Positions 10,031 through 21,200 of a DNA stretch of 53,903 bases are shown here, in pieces. The stretch is taken from NCBI GenBank assembly GCA_001275005.1, contig JWZX01002871.1, positions 1 through 53,903 of the forward strand. Reading direction: 5' to 3'. The notes under the pieces are model-generated. The model did not search any database and was not told where the DNA came from. It saw nothing but the letters and a program-made list of their open reading frames with translations. Each line of letters opens with the position of its first letter. Positions within the stretch are counted from its first letter, which is position 1. This DNA is from Chrysochromulina tobinii. Its lineage: Eukaryota > Haptophyta > Prymnesiales > Chrysochromulinaceae. The position numbers and the translations under genes were made by a program.

Positions 10031-11411
10031 ATGTCGAGCAGCACCATGTATCAGACGGCGCCAGTTGCGCATGCTGAGCCTATCGCGCAGGGCGTGCCCA
10101 TTTATCATGAGTCTTCGATGCCACTCTGCGCAGTGCAGGACCACCCCATGCCGGCGGTGCATGCAAGCGAGGCGCTGCAGGCGCTAGCTGGGTGCGGATT
10201 CCCGAGAGGCCTCGCGTCAGAGGTGGTCAACAGCGCTCACAACTCCTTTCCCATCCGCCTCTGGATAGTCGATAATTCCGGCTCCATGCAAACCGGGGAC
10301 GGCTCGCGCATGGTCCAAACCAGCAACGGTTCTTGCCGCATGATACAGGCGACGCGCTGGCAGGAGTTGGTGGACACCCTCGGAGCCGTCGCCGAGATGG
10401 CGTGCGCGCTCGGTGCGAGGACCGACTTTCTCCTGCTCAACCGTCCCTCGACAGGTCAAGTGCAGTTCGCCACCGTCGGCGGCAAGGGCACGGGCAACGC
10501 GGCGCTCGTGCCCGTGTTGGGTGCGCATCTCGAGGCTAGGCAGGTGAAGCAGGCGATGCAGCAGCTGCAGCCGAGCGGCGGTACGCCCCTCACAGAGGCC
10601 GTCCTGCAGGCATGCAACCTCATTGAGATCGCGGCGCCTGCGCTGCTTGCGAGCGGCCAGCAGGCGGTCGTCACCCTCGCCACCGACGGCCTGCCTAACG
10701 ACAACGACACATTCATGCTTGCGCTGCAGCGGCTGCAACGGCTGCCCGTGTGGCTCGTCGTGCGCCTGTGCACCAACGACGAGGGCGTGGTTCGGTACTG
10801 GTCTGATCTCGACCAGTCACTTGAGATGCCACTCGAGGTGAGAGGATGGACTGGCACTGAATTGCGAAGGGTAGACGCTGATTGCGAAGGGTAGGCGCTG
10901 ATTGCGAAGGGTAGGCGCTGATGAGAGGCACCGATGGCTTCGCTCGCAGGTGCTCGATGACGAGCGCGGCGAGGCCCAGGAGATCTACGCCTTCAATCCT
11001 TGGCTCACCTACGGGCCTCCGCTCCACCGCGCGCGCGAGTTTGGGCTCAAGCATCGCCTGTTTGACCTGCTTGACGAAACCCGGCTCATGCCCTCGCAGG
11101 TGAGTGTGCCCGATGAATTGCGTCTGATGGGCACTGATTGCCTCTGATGAGCACCGGTGATTGGTCTGCCCTCACCTGACGAAACCCGGCTCATGCCCTC
11201 ACAGGCGCGTGAACTCTGCGAGGTGCTTCTCGGCTGCGGCCCATTGCCCGAGCCCGAGCTTGAGTGGAGCGCCTTCGTGAGCGCGCTGCGTAATGCCCTC
11301 CTCTCGGCGCCGTCGACGGTGGACCCGAGCACTGGTCGGAGGCGCGCGTGGATCGACCTGCGGCGCATTGGCCGGCTGCGACCTGGCTACATCGGCTGCC
11401 CGTGCTTGTAG
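10031..11411 (+). CDS. VWA-domain protein, three exons
   Basis: Exons 10031..10837, 10950..11099 and 11205..11411, both joins phase 0, 387 residues. A von Willebrand factor A domain spans about residues 70-270 with a complete MIDAS metal site: DNSGSM (from D81), GGTPLTEAV (Thr near 184) and TDGLPND (Asp near 218). A short N-terminal segment, ALAGCGFPRGLASEVV, resembles a UBA-like helix pair but is not certain. The C-terminal 120 residues (AFNPWLTYGPPLHRAREFG) are conserved-looking but unrecognised. VWA proteins of this kind usually mediate metal-dependent protein contacts inside the cell; no signal peptide or membrane span is visible. Both introns are repeat-filled, and the second is flanked by an exon duplication. 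Confidence 0.82.
10838..10949 (+). repeat. VWA gene intron 1 with three 20-bp repeats
   Basis: A 112-bp GT-AG intron starting GTGAGAGG and ending CGCTCGCAG. Its middle is three near-perfect copies of ATTGCGAAGGGTAGGCGCTG. Each copy presents a CTGAT branch-point-like word at its junction. Confidence 0.85.
11100..11204 (+). repeat. VWA gene intron 2 bounded by exon duplication
   Basis: A 105-bp intron, GTGAGTG..CACAG. The last 29 bases before and at the donor (GACGAAACCC..CTCGCAGG, about 11073-11100) recur at the end of the intron (about 11178-11205) with one change (CGCAG to CACAG). The interior is CTGATGGGCACTGATTGCC-type satellite. Confidence 0.88.
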
Positions 11412-12828
11412 CGGGCAATCTCCCCCGAGCTCGCGAGCCGTGGGACCTCATGGAGGAGCGGGGGGTGCGGCATTCGGCATTGTCGGTACATTGTCGGGTT
11501 TCGACAGACCGTCGTCCTGACCTTTAAAGATAAACGTTAACGCCACGACGCGCGAGCGCAGAGCTCTGAGCTCAGCGCCGCGTTACCCAGTCCTATAGAG
11601 AACCCAGAGTGACGAACACACATATTCTATTCGTACATTCTAGATGATTCTTTCGCATAGACTCTATACATGCTATAGGCCTCTCTGAGTTCACATCTAT
11701 AGTACTTTCCGCAACGGATACGCGCGTTGTTCATGTACACGAAGTACACTGAGCGTTCATGTACAAGGGAGTGATCATACACAGACGAGATACAAAGATA
11801 CACACATCGCATCGTCCTTCGGTTAAATCTTACGAGGTGTCAGTTCACATGCGTCTGACTGGTACTAGAGATGAGGCCGTGCGGTGTAGTTTGTTGTGAA
11901 CGTGCGCATCATCTGGTGCAGGCAATGGACCTGCACAGCAACCAGGGTTTCAAGCACATGTGGCGGTGAATAGAGCATTCACTGCAGTGCGATGCATCAT
12001 GGGACATGGCCTCAAGCGGTTGGAAACTCCTGACTCGGATAACAACTCATCTTGTATAAGCCACACGTAAACGTTCGGCGTGGTATCGGAATGACGTGAT
12101 CGTCATTGTCGAGGAGCTTGCGTGAAGGGTTTGCGGAGCACAAATCACGAGGCGCGCGGCGGACAATCAGCACGACCCGTGGACCGCTCCATGAAATCTT
12201 GCACACTCGGTTGTTCCGCCCACGCGGATTGAAGAACCGCGCGGCGGAAATATTTCGAAGTGCAGGGCGCGCCCGCGTTCATTGCCCTCTCGCCTCGTAC
12301 CGTCACGTCATCGAAGGAACGAAGGGCACGAAGGGGCGCGTGGCATCTTCACAAAGTTCAAGGATCCCCTTTTGGGACCTTTGACGAGACACGTCTCCCA
12401 AACTTAGCCACATAGCAATTGCTGTCGGGTTTAGTTACCCCCGACACTTCTGCAAACAAACAGGAGGTGCATGCGCAGGCTGTGCACCTCGATTGACAAT
12501 TCCTAAATTGGCTTGATCCTTTCTTGATTCCGCCTCGCGTCGGGCGCGGGCGCGCGGCCGCGAGTGTTCTACGATTTGAGTGGCGTGAGTGGCGTGAGTG
12601 GCGAGATGAGAACGTGCCATGCCATCGTTTTGTACGCGTCGATGTGTTGTGTGAATAAACGTGATTGGAACTATCCTGATGAATGAACTAGAATGAACTC
12701 GCATGCTCGTTCACGTTCACGTTCATTTGCAACCGCGGCGAGATCTGCACACACCCACCAACTCACCAACCGGTCCCGTGGAGACACACCGTGGGAGGCG
12801 CAGACAGTCACGGAACAAACTCACTCGC
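11412..12828. other. Long intergenic region, no gene seen
   Basis: About 1.4 kb between the VWA and Mpv17-like genes. The part 11600-11850 is AT-richer than its surroundings. No ORF here has a recognisable domain. The right end (12600-12828) includes GTTCACGTTCACGTTCATT repeats and probably the promoter and leader of the Mpv17-like gene; its frame is open from an ATG at 12703. Confidence 0.5.
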
Positions 12829-13377
12829 ATGCTAGGAGCCTACTTGCGATTGTTGCAGTCGCACCCGCTGCGGACCAATTCAGCATCCGCCGGCTGCATA
12901 GGTGCGATCGGTGACAGCATAGCGCAGCGCATTGAAGCGAGGGGGCATGAGGGTGCCGACAAGTTTGATATGGTGCGGACGGCGCAAATGTTCGCCTTTT
13001 GCTTCACTTGGATGGGTGCGCCGCAATCCATCTGGTTTGGAGGTTTGGCACGACTATTTCCGGAGGGCACACAATACAAGTTGGGGAAAACTCTCACAGT
13101 GCACCTCGGGCTGATGGCACCGACGACAAATACATTATTCTTTGCTTATCGAGAAGCCATGCGTGATGAGCCGATCAATACCTGGGCATCGCGCTTCAGC
13201 CTGCGCATGCGCCGTGAATTTCCGACGGTGACAGCACGTTCACTGCTCTTCTGGACGCCTGCGCAGACGGTGAACTTCATGCTCGTGCCGCTGCATCTAC
13301 GCCCGCTTTACTTGAACTCGATGATGGTCGTATGGACCACGTACCTCAGCATTGCCGGTCACCGTCGGTATAGCTGA
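12829..13377 (+). CDS. Mpv17/PMP22-family membrane protein
   Basis: Predicted 182 residues from the ATG of MLGAYLRLLQSHPLRTNS, which matches the usual family start (W-x-x-Y-L..L..P..T); an upstream in-frame ATG at 12703 would add 42 basic, low-complexity residues, possibly a transit-like extension. Family features in order: IGAIGDSIAQ, the FDMVRTAQM segment, FTWMGAPQSIWF (GPxxHxWY position), FWTPAQTVNFMLVPLHLRPLYLN and VVWTTYLS. Mpv17/PMP22/Sym1 proteins are four-helix proteins of the mitochondrial inner or peroxisomal membrane, linked to channel activity and stress. Several canonical residues (GP and WY) are substituted, so it is a divergent member. Single exon. Confidence 0.85.
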   Translation: MLGAYLRLLQSHPLRTNSASAGCIGAIGDSIAQRIEARGHEGADKFDMVRTAQMFAFCFTWMGAPQSIWFGGLARLFPEGTQYKLGKTLTVHLGLMAPTTNTLFFAYREAMRDEPINTWASRFSLRMRREFPTVTARSLLFWTPAQTVNFMLVPLHLRPLYLNSMMVVWTTYLSIAGHRRYS

Positions 13378-13786
13378 AACGCGCGGCACACTGGTGTGAG
13401 CTGTGCGTGTCCGACTGCGTTCCCACGGTGCGTTTTGATCTTAAGGAATACAGATTACTACACGAATTCACATGCCTGAACTCAATATCGTCTATCCCGA
13501 GTTCCCGACCGATCGCGTCTGTCTCGAGACTGAGCGGAGTCCATCGTCATCATTTCATTGTGGTTATAATCCGCTTTAATCCGCTGGGACTTCTCTGACT
13601 ATAGATCACGCCGTCATTGCACATGAGACACGCCGTACGTGCGTCCGAGAGCGGAGTGAGCAATGGCGCGGCAAAGTGACGGTTCGTGGTGCAACGAAAC
13701 TGCGATCTACGGGCCGCGTATCGCGAGTACTCATACCTAATTGGCTAATACGAAAACGCCATGTCGCATGTGCCGTGCCGTGTCGA
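13378..13786. other. Convergent 3' intergenic region, no gene seen
   Basis: Sits between the stop codons of the Mpv17-like gene (+) and the CCCH gene (-). Base composition is closer to even than in the flanking genes. No coding or RNA signal is recognised. Confidence 0.5.
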
Positions 13787-15149
13787 TCACGCGGACATGT
13801 TGATGACGTCTTCCCACACTTCGTGACTCTCAGTCTCTCTCACAGGGCCCTTGGGGGTCATGTAGTAGGCCCCTTGGGTGTCATACAAGATGGTGCGTCC
13901 GTTGGGTCCTTTGGCGCCGCCTGTGCGGGCGGCCTTCTCCTTGTCAGTGAGCGTGCGGCGCGGCGGCGACGGCGTGCTGCCAGGACCAGCCAGCCTTGCC
14001 AGTAAGCTCTCTGTGTCAGTCAGCACGGTCGGCGAGGATGAGAGCGCGAGCGCGGCCCGAGAGTTTGGGGAGTACTCAAGCAAGTAATTGGTCGCCGCCT
14101 GGGTCGGCGAGGGCGCCAACGTGAGCGCTGCCAGGTCGGGCCTCGCTGCCAGGTGGCGTGGCTCGGGCTGAGAGACAAGCCGCTGCAAAGTGGCAAGGTT
14201 CTCCTTTCGATGTGAAGGCTGGTCGATGCGGGGGCTGGTCGCTCTGAGGATCTCCGCTGGAGATCGCGGCCGGCGAGCGTTGGCGTGAAGGGCAGTCGCA
14301 TAGCTGAAGGCCACAGCGCCTTCTATCCACTCATCCTTTGGCGGCGAGTCTCCAAACCCTACCTCCTCGAGCGGGGAGCTCTCCCGCGGTGCGTGCCGGT
14401 TCCACGGGAAGAGTTCCATGCGCATGGGAGTTCTCCAACTCGCCGGCGCCGAGGTCGCCGACGCCGGGCGCCCACTCGCTGGCGGCGTGCGCCCACTCGC
14501 TGGCGGCGTGCGCCCACATGACGGCGCCGTGCGCCCGCTTGCCGGCACCGTGCGTCCGCTCATCGGCGCCGCCGTCACCGCCGCCACCTCAAGGGCACCA
14601 AGGACATCCTCCTCGGCTGCCTGGAGGAAATCGGAAGCTTGACTCAGGATGTTGGACGTCGCGCGAGCGCGAATGGCAAATTTCTCTGGCGACTCCCCCC
14701 ACTTCGGCTTCGACTTTGCTGCCTTGGCACGCATCACCCGCTCTTTCGCCTTGCGCTGCGCCTCCTCAGCCGCCCGCGCCTTAGCGAGCTTCCTCGCCGC
14801 CTCCTTATCGGCACGCAGCCTCCATTCTTCGCTCATCTGCGCCTCCTGTTGCGCTCGCTGTCTCCATTGGTCGAGGAGCTGCTGGTTGAGCTGGTCGAGC
14901 ACCTGCAACCGCTCCAGTCGCGGCGACCCCGGTGGAGAGATGATCTTCACTGCTGCTGGCCGCTCGCGCTCGAGAACGTCATACTCGGCGCTCATACTCG
15001 GCGGCCCTACCTTGCCCGCTGCTGCCCGCTGCAGCCCGTTCACAGCGGCTTGGGCCCGCAGCAGCAGCTCGGCATACTCTTTGCCACTTGCCACCTCGGG
15101 CTCTCCAGAACTGTCTTGAGAGCCAAAGGTCGAGCTCATTATTTCGACG

Positions 15150-15220
<71 letters not shown>

Positions 15221-15262
15221 CTGCTTCTGCTGCTGCTGCTGCTCGTCCTCCTCCTCCTCCTC

Positions 15263-15341
<79 letters not shown>

Positions 15342-16438
15342 CGCTCCTGCTTCGAGTCGGCGCTCGAGTGCCCCCACGTGTGCGCTAACGGCATGAAGAC
15401 TCGCCACGTCCAGCAAGACTCTACCGGTAAGCTCGCCAGCCGTGTCGAGGTGCTTTGGACGACGTCGATGTCGATGTCCGGCAGCTCGGGCAGCGACGGC
15501 ATGGGCAGCAGGCTGGCGCCTAGTAGGAAGGCAAACGGCGGCAAGGGCGAGGGCGCCGCCGCCGCCGTCGCCTGAGACATCGCGCTGCCGGAATACTCCT
15601 TCGAGGTGGCAAACGTTACTTGGGCAGGGCTGCGCGCCTCAAGACGGGCCATCGCCTCGAGAGCGGTGTAACCGACGCCACGAGGCGTCTTGGCGTCGCG
15701 CGGTCTGCCATTTGTCATGCCGTCGAGCGCGCCCGCACTGCGCGCGCGGCTCGGTGATGCCGGCGATGACGACGCCAGTGGCGGCAGCCCAGGCCAACTG
15801 TGAGAGGCGGCGCGCTGCCGTCCCTCCAGGATGAGACCCAAGCTGTCCGCGCCGGCGACGCTCGCGAGATCGGCTTCGGGGGGGAGCGGCGGAAGGCCCA
15901 GCTCAGGCGGCAACGGCGGGAGGGACGGCTCAGGCGGCAGCGGTGGAAGTCCCAGTTCGGGGGGCAGCGGCGGCAGCACCGGCTCGGGCGGCAGCGGCGG
16001 CATCCAGGACGGGCTCGCGGGGGCGGTCGGGGGCGTGACGTCGGAACTCATGCCGGATGGCAGCGGCGGCATCCACGGGGTCTCCGGCGGCAGCGGTGGC
16101 AAACCAAAGGGCGAGCCAGGGGACTGATCCAGCAACATCATCAGCGAGTCGGGCGAAAAGGCCGCCTCACGGCTGCGTATGGTGGAGGGCAGGTTGGCGT
16201 TCGGTCCGTTGCTGTGGCGGAAAGTGCACCGCTCACCGAAGCGGCAGTAGCCCGCAGCCCAGTACTCGCACACCGGCGCGAGAGGCTGCGCATGGTCGAC
16301 CACGCTGGGTACCCTGGCATGAGTGTCAACGCGCAACACGTCCACTGGCCGTGGGAGTTGGGACTTGAGGATGCGCCCGCCCAACGCCGCTGAGATGACC
16401 GTGGGCGACTGCACAGCGGTACCCCCGGCCTGGGTCAT
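13787..16438 (-). CDS. CCCH zinc-finger protein with polyQ tracts
   Basis: Single-exon 883-residue ORF from a genuine ATG. One CCCH finger lies at residues 57-75 (C57-x7-C65-x5-C71-x3-H75, CEYWAAGYCRFGERCTFRH), a type that usually binds RNA. It is followed by proline-rich repeats of LPPLPPE, then two long glutamine tracts separated by a glutamate run and a KQK break, then a Lys/Arg/Glu-rich coiled-coil-like segment (WRLRADKEAARKLAKARAAE) and short repeats of SGRTPPA. The last 30 residues (YDTQGAYYMTPKGPVRE) look conserved. It diverges from the small gene at 16729 over 290 bp. An RNA-binding regulatory role with aggregation-prone linkers is inferred. Confidence 0.75.
15150..15342. repeat. CTG/CAG trinucleotide tracts (polyQ)
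   Basis: Two long CTG runs (CAG on the coding strand) lie either side of a CTC-rich block that encodes glutamates. They code for about 29 and about 23 glutamines. Interruptions are CTT (Lys), TCC and TCG. The runs are uninterrupted enough to be length-polymorphic. Confidence 0.95.
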
Positions 16439-16728
16439 GCGGCCGGCAGTTCGCCGCGGCAGCGGCTGCAGGCGAACCCCCCCCGCCTTGGGGTCGCTCT
16501 GCCTTTCTGAATCGAGTTTCTCATGGTTTCTTCGCTAGTTCGCGACGAGAAGTTCCACGGAATACTTCTCGAGCTCGATATTTCGAGGTTCTCGAGGTGA
16601 GGTGTGCCCCACGTGGTCGAGTTTGATCCCAAATCGGAAATTCGAGAAAAAACGATCGAAAACGCGCTTTCGCCAGCGCTCCGCTCTCCGCTCTCCGCTC
16701 TCTGGACGGCAACTCGGCTCTCTGAAGG
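16439..16728. promoter_or_regulatory. Divergent region between CCCH gene and small gene
   Basis: The region is 290 bp between two divergent ATGs. It contains TTCTCGAG-type palindromes (TTCTCGAGCTCGATA, TTCTCGAGGT) at about 16567-16595 and a CTCTCCGCTCTCCG repeat at about 16684. A shared promoter is inferred from orientation. Confidence 0.35.
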
Positions 16729-17191
16729 ATGCCGGTCACAATGAAGGGCTCCCCCAAAGCGGCCATCGTGCCGGGTTCGGGCCAGGACTGGAACAATACG
16801 CCGCTCGACCGCTTCAACAAGGTAAGCCAGTGTGCCACCTACCTGCGCGGCAATCTGTGTCCCCATCAACCCGCGCTCCGCTCACATGCACATCGCCCCA
16901 TCGCGCGTGTCTCGCCCGCAGTTTAGCATGCAGCCGGTCTCTGCGTGGCCCGTGGGCGACGGCACACTTGGCACCTTCTCCTCGCCGGTCAAGTCCCACC
17001 AGCTCTTTGCCCACCAGCTGCGCGACCTCGGCGAGTTTGGCGTGACAAATTCTACCGCCAGTGACAAACTCGACCTGAAGCATCCCACGTGGAAGACGCC
17101 GGTCGTTCCCGAGATTCCGCTCGTGCGCGTCCCGAAGCGCATGCGCTTGGGGATCGCCGGCGGCGAGCTCGGCCCCGCCTTCGTGCAGTGA
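16729..17191 (+). CDS. Small conserved-looking protein, two exons, unknown function
   Basis: Exons 16729..16821 and 16922..17191, phase 0, 120 residues. The intron (100 bp, GTAAGC donor, CGCCCGCAG acceptor) is of ordinary type without satellite, unlike most in this window. The product begins MPVTMKGSPKAAIVPGSG and continues with DWNNTPLDRFNK joined to FSMQPVSAWPVGDG. It has no signal peptide or membrane span, and is rich in Pro and basic residues near the end (VPKRMRLGIAGGELGPAF). I do not recognise the family. The good splice signals, ATG and frame continuity support a real gene. Confidence 0.6.
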
Positions 17192-17706
17192 TCCTCCCGA
17201 TCACTTTTAGAGCTTAGGACATCGAGGACGTCGGCAACGATGCTGTGTCTCTCCACGTGTGCGGGTGCACGCGTGTTGCGTGCATCTGGCTGGCCTCAAT
17301 CTTGCATGTGCGCCACCGCGCGGCGGGGATACGCGCAACGCGTGTCGTGTGACGTGTCCATGCCGCGGCGATCCGGCCCGGGGCCGGGCTGCCGAACCGC
17401 GCACGTCAAACGTGATCTAGCTGAATACGTACCGCTGTTGTCGCACGATTTGTGTCACCTGTGGCCGTGTCAGTCTTAAGTTGAGCATCTAGCGGCCCGG
17501 GGTCACACTAATCTCAGAATGGAGAGGCGAAGACGCCCGCGGCGCCGTTTGCAGATTGCACACAGCGGCGAGTCTCTATGCGCCAGTACGGTCATACATG
17601 CACAGCTCCATGCAAACCCATGCAACTGAGGGGCCCGCCAACGGCCTTTCCGCAAACACGAGGCTACATCGCGAGCAGAAAGCGCACGCACTGCTACGAG
17701 ATCAGC
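17192..17706. other. Intergenic, no gene seen
   Basis: About 500 bp between the stops of the small plus-strand gene and the small minus-strand ORF, thus a convergent 3' region. It has CpG-rich and GTGTGCG-type words only. Confidence 0.45.
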
Positions 17707-18060
17707 TCATTGTAAGCTGCGCTGTGGCACTGGGCTGCGCGAGGCTCTTCGAGGCGCTTCGATTACGATGAAGTCGTGAGCCTCATCGCCGTCCTCGTCA
17801 AACCTGAGCGCGGCCTTTATTTCCCCGAGCGATTGGCAGCCGCCATCACCCTTCGGTGCGTCGCACACCACACTCGCTGACTCTGCTCGCACCTCCTCGA
17901 GCGATGACCGTGTGGGCTTCGCGGCTGCTGCACGATGCCTGCCGTGCTGATGCTGCTGGAACTGCTGCTGATGGCTGTGCTGCTGGTCAGGTGATGTGTC
18001 ACTTACGCTCTCGGGCTCGCCGAAGAGCGCGTCAGCCAGTTTCGTGAAGAGGCGTCTCAT
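17707..18060 (-). CDS. Small Gln/His-rich protein, unknown function
   Basis: ORF of 117 residues from an ATG. It opens MRRLFTKLADALFGEPES, a short amphipathic helix, then a Gln/His stretch (QQHSHQQQFQQHQHG), then a more ordered acidic part (SLGEIKAALRFDEDGDEAHD, then FIVIEAPRRA). It diverges from the kinase gene over 190 bp. The length and order of the C-terminal half make it a plausible gene, but no family is recognised and it could be a chance ORF. Confidence 0.45.
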   Translation of the reverse strand: MRRLFTKLADALFGEPESVSDTSPDQQHSHQQQFQQHQHGRHRAAAAKPTRSSLEEVRAESASVVCDAPKGDGGCQSLGEIKAALRFDEDGDEAHDFIVIEAPRRASRSPVPQRSLQ

Positions 18061-18250
18061 GACGCCCGACCTCGTTCACGTCCGACCTGTCGAGCCAGGT
18101 TCTCCGCCAAGGTTCTCACGGCGTTCCACACGGGGGATTGCAAATTTATGCCGTTACGAAACTTAGCTCAAATGCGCAAATGACCTGACCTGACGTGGAG
18201 GGGTGACCGATTGGCGGGAAGAGCTGAGCGCCCGCCCACGCGCGCCAACT

Positions 18251-21200
18251 ATGGGTGGCGACGCGGGTCGATACGAGCGCGTCTCGCTGCTGGGCAAGGG
18301 TGCGACAAGCACTGTTTATCGTGCACGCCGGCTCAGCGACGGCCGTCACTTTGCATATAAGCTCGTCAAACTTACGGGCTTCTCAGAGGTACAGCGTGCA
18401 GAGATCCTCAACGAGGTCGAGTGCATGACGCGCCTGCACCATCCAAACGTGGTGTCGTACGAGGAGTCGTTCGTGCACAGCGATCATCTGCACATTGTCA
18501 TGGAGCTGCTCTCGGGCGGCGACCTGGCCCGCGAGGTTGAGTCGCGGTCAAGTGGCCCCAACGGAGAGCGGCCGCCGGCGTACCTGGATGAGGAGGTGAT
18601 CTGGTCGATCTTGGTGCAGGTGTGCGAAGGGCTCCACCACATGCACTCGGTGCGCGTGCTCCACCGGGACATCAAGGCCGAGAACATCTACTCTGACGGC
18701 CGCGGTGCAGTCAAGATCGGTGACCTTGGCCTCGGGCGGCTGCTGTCGACGCAGTCAACGCATGCACGCACAGGTGTGGGCACGCCGCTCTACTTCTCGC
18801 CCGAGATGTGCGAGGAGCGCCCGTACAACGCCAAGTCGGACGTGTGGGCACTCGGCTGCCTCGTGTACGAGCTGTGCTCGCTGCAACCGCCCTTCCTCGC
18901 CGCCAACCAGCTCGCGCTCGCACGCAAGATTATGACGGCGACGCCAGCGTCCCTCCCGAGCCACTACTCGCGCGAGCTGCAATTCCTCGTGATGAAGATG
19001 CTCGAGAAGGACACACAGCGCCGCCCGACGGCCGCCCAGATCCTCAACTACTCGCCCGTCCGCTCGCGTATTCCGAGCGTCCACGCACGCTGCCCGCAAC
19101 TCAACCACGCTCGGGACGACGCTCGGTCGGCCATCGCGGCTGCTGCGTGCGGCGGGAGCGGTGGCGGCGGGTGCTGCGGCGGCGGGGAGAGCGGCAGAGG
19201 CTCGGCTGGGAGCGCGGCGTCGGAGCTGCACGCGGCTGCGGCGATCTCATGCGACAGCGACAGCCTCATCGAACTCGCGGCTGAAGAGGAGAATGTCGAC
19301 GAGAGCGCTCTCTCCGCTCTCGTGACGCCGCCTCGCTCGCTCAACGCCCCACCCGCTGCCGAGCCCGTGATCGCCGAGGTGATCGCCGAGGTGGCCGCCG
19401 AGGTGGCCGAGATCGTCCGAGATCGTAACGAGATCGGACGAGATCACCACGAGATCGCCCAGCCCGCCGCCGAAGTGGCCGAAGCGGCTGCGGCGCGGGT
19501 GGCTGCAGCGCACGCCGAGGCGGCGCAGAGCACTTGCATGCAAGGGTACCCTCCTCCGACGGAGTACGCGGCCGCGCGCGCTCTCGAGCGGGCGATGCTC
19601 GAGGCAGTGGATGCCACTGCCGCTGAGATGAACCTCGCTGGAATGCCGATGAGGACCCCGGCTCCAAGGGTGAGGCCAGGAGAGGCGTCGCCGCCGGTGA
19701 CGACGATGGTCGAGATGAATGCCCTCCGCAGCGCCAACGGCCGCCTCGACAGCAGCAGCATCGACGACAGTGGCACACACGGCCGGGATGCGCCGAGCAG
19801 CTCATCCTACTCCAACGACAGATCTCGGGACAATCTCGACAGATCTCGGGATGATCTCGGCAGCCCTCCCTACCCCTCCACACCCCAACGGCAGAGCGAG
19901 CGCGCCGTCGAGCCGCGCCACGTCACGCCGCCGCCCGCGTCCCCCGGCGGCTGGTCGTGCGCGAGCGGCGCTGGCGGCGGCGGCGTGGACAGCATGTCGT
20001 CCACGCCGCGACCCGGCAGCGCGACTAGGGTGCGTTGCCGGTGCATGAGCGGAGGGGGCGGCGCTTCGTCAATGGCCCCTGCGGCACAGGCCGGCATGTC
20101 CCCTCGGATCGGGAGTGGTCCCAATGACGGAGGTGCACGGCTGGCACGCGCTGCGCTGCTGCCGAGGGTCGGCGAGGTGGAGGACATTGTCGAGGCCGCT
20201 GAGACTACCTTCGAGGCTGCCGCTGAGGCAGGCGCCATGACGAGCGCACAGGTACCAGCATGCGGAGAGGGGGAGGGTGCGCTCGAGACGGCGCTCGATG
20301 AGGCGACTCCGTCGACGATCATGGTGGCGACGGCAGAGGTGAGCACCCCTCCGGGAAGGGCCGCCGCTGCGACGGACACCACCCCTGGACGCGAGGCGAG
20401 CATTGAGAGACGAGCTGTGAAAGGCGGACTTGTCTCGCCTCCGCCACCCGGCGGCGCGCGCCTCACGACCCCGATGACGGTGGCGGCCACGCCCACCAAC
20501 GGTGACGGTTCGCGCCGGCGCCGCCACCGCCTGACGCTTTCAGTCACAGAGCCCTGCCTGAGCTACGCGAGCCCGCCTGGCGCCGCCACTGGCGGCGCCC
20601 TTGCGGCGGGCAGTGCCGAAGGCGTGTCCGAGACGAGTGCGGCCATGGATGCGCGCGAGCTGCCCGAGGCGGCGCGCGCGCGAGAGAGGCGTACTTTTGA
20701 GGCGGCGGAGCCGAAGTACACGTGGCCCACGCCGCAATCCGTCTTCACACCGCCGCAGCCCATCTTCACGCCGCAGCTCTTCCCCACACCGCCCCGGCCC
20801 ACTGCCCACAGCCAGCCACAGCAGCCGTCCCCTCTTGCGCCCAATGCAGCGCCCAATGCAGCGCCCAGTGGCACCACCATCCCGAGCTGCGCGGCGTCCA
20901 TTTATAGGCGCGCGTCGCACCGGCACAGCGCGCTCCAGATGGAGACGAAGCTTCGCGAGGCGGCGCAGGACGAGGCGGCAGGGCTGCGGGAGCGCGTGGC
21001 GATCCTCGAAGGCCGCTTGGCGCGCTCCGAGCGCGAGCGGCGCCAGGAGGACGCGGCGCACCGCACCGCTGTGGAAGCTCTCCGTGTGGCGCGTGTCGAC
21101 CTCCTCCGTCAGCTGCAGGCCCAGTCGAGCCAGCTCGCCCAACTCACCTCCGAGCGGCTCGCCTTCGAGCACCTCGTGCCCACTCTGGAGGTACGCCTCG

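Noticed and set aside
14639-15388. Plus-strand ORF with a long polyleucine run opposite the CCCH gene
   Set aside because: The Leu run is only the other strand of the CAG tract; the minus strand has the zinc finger and a longer frame.
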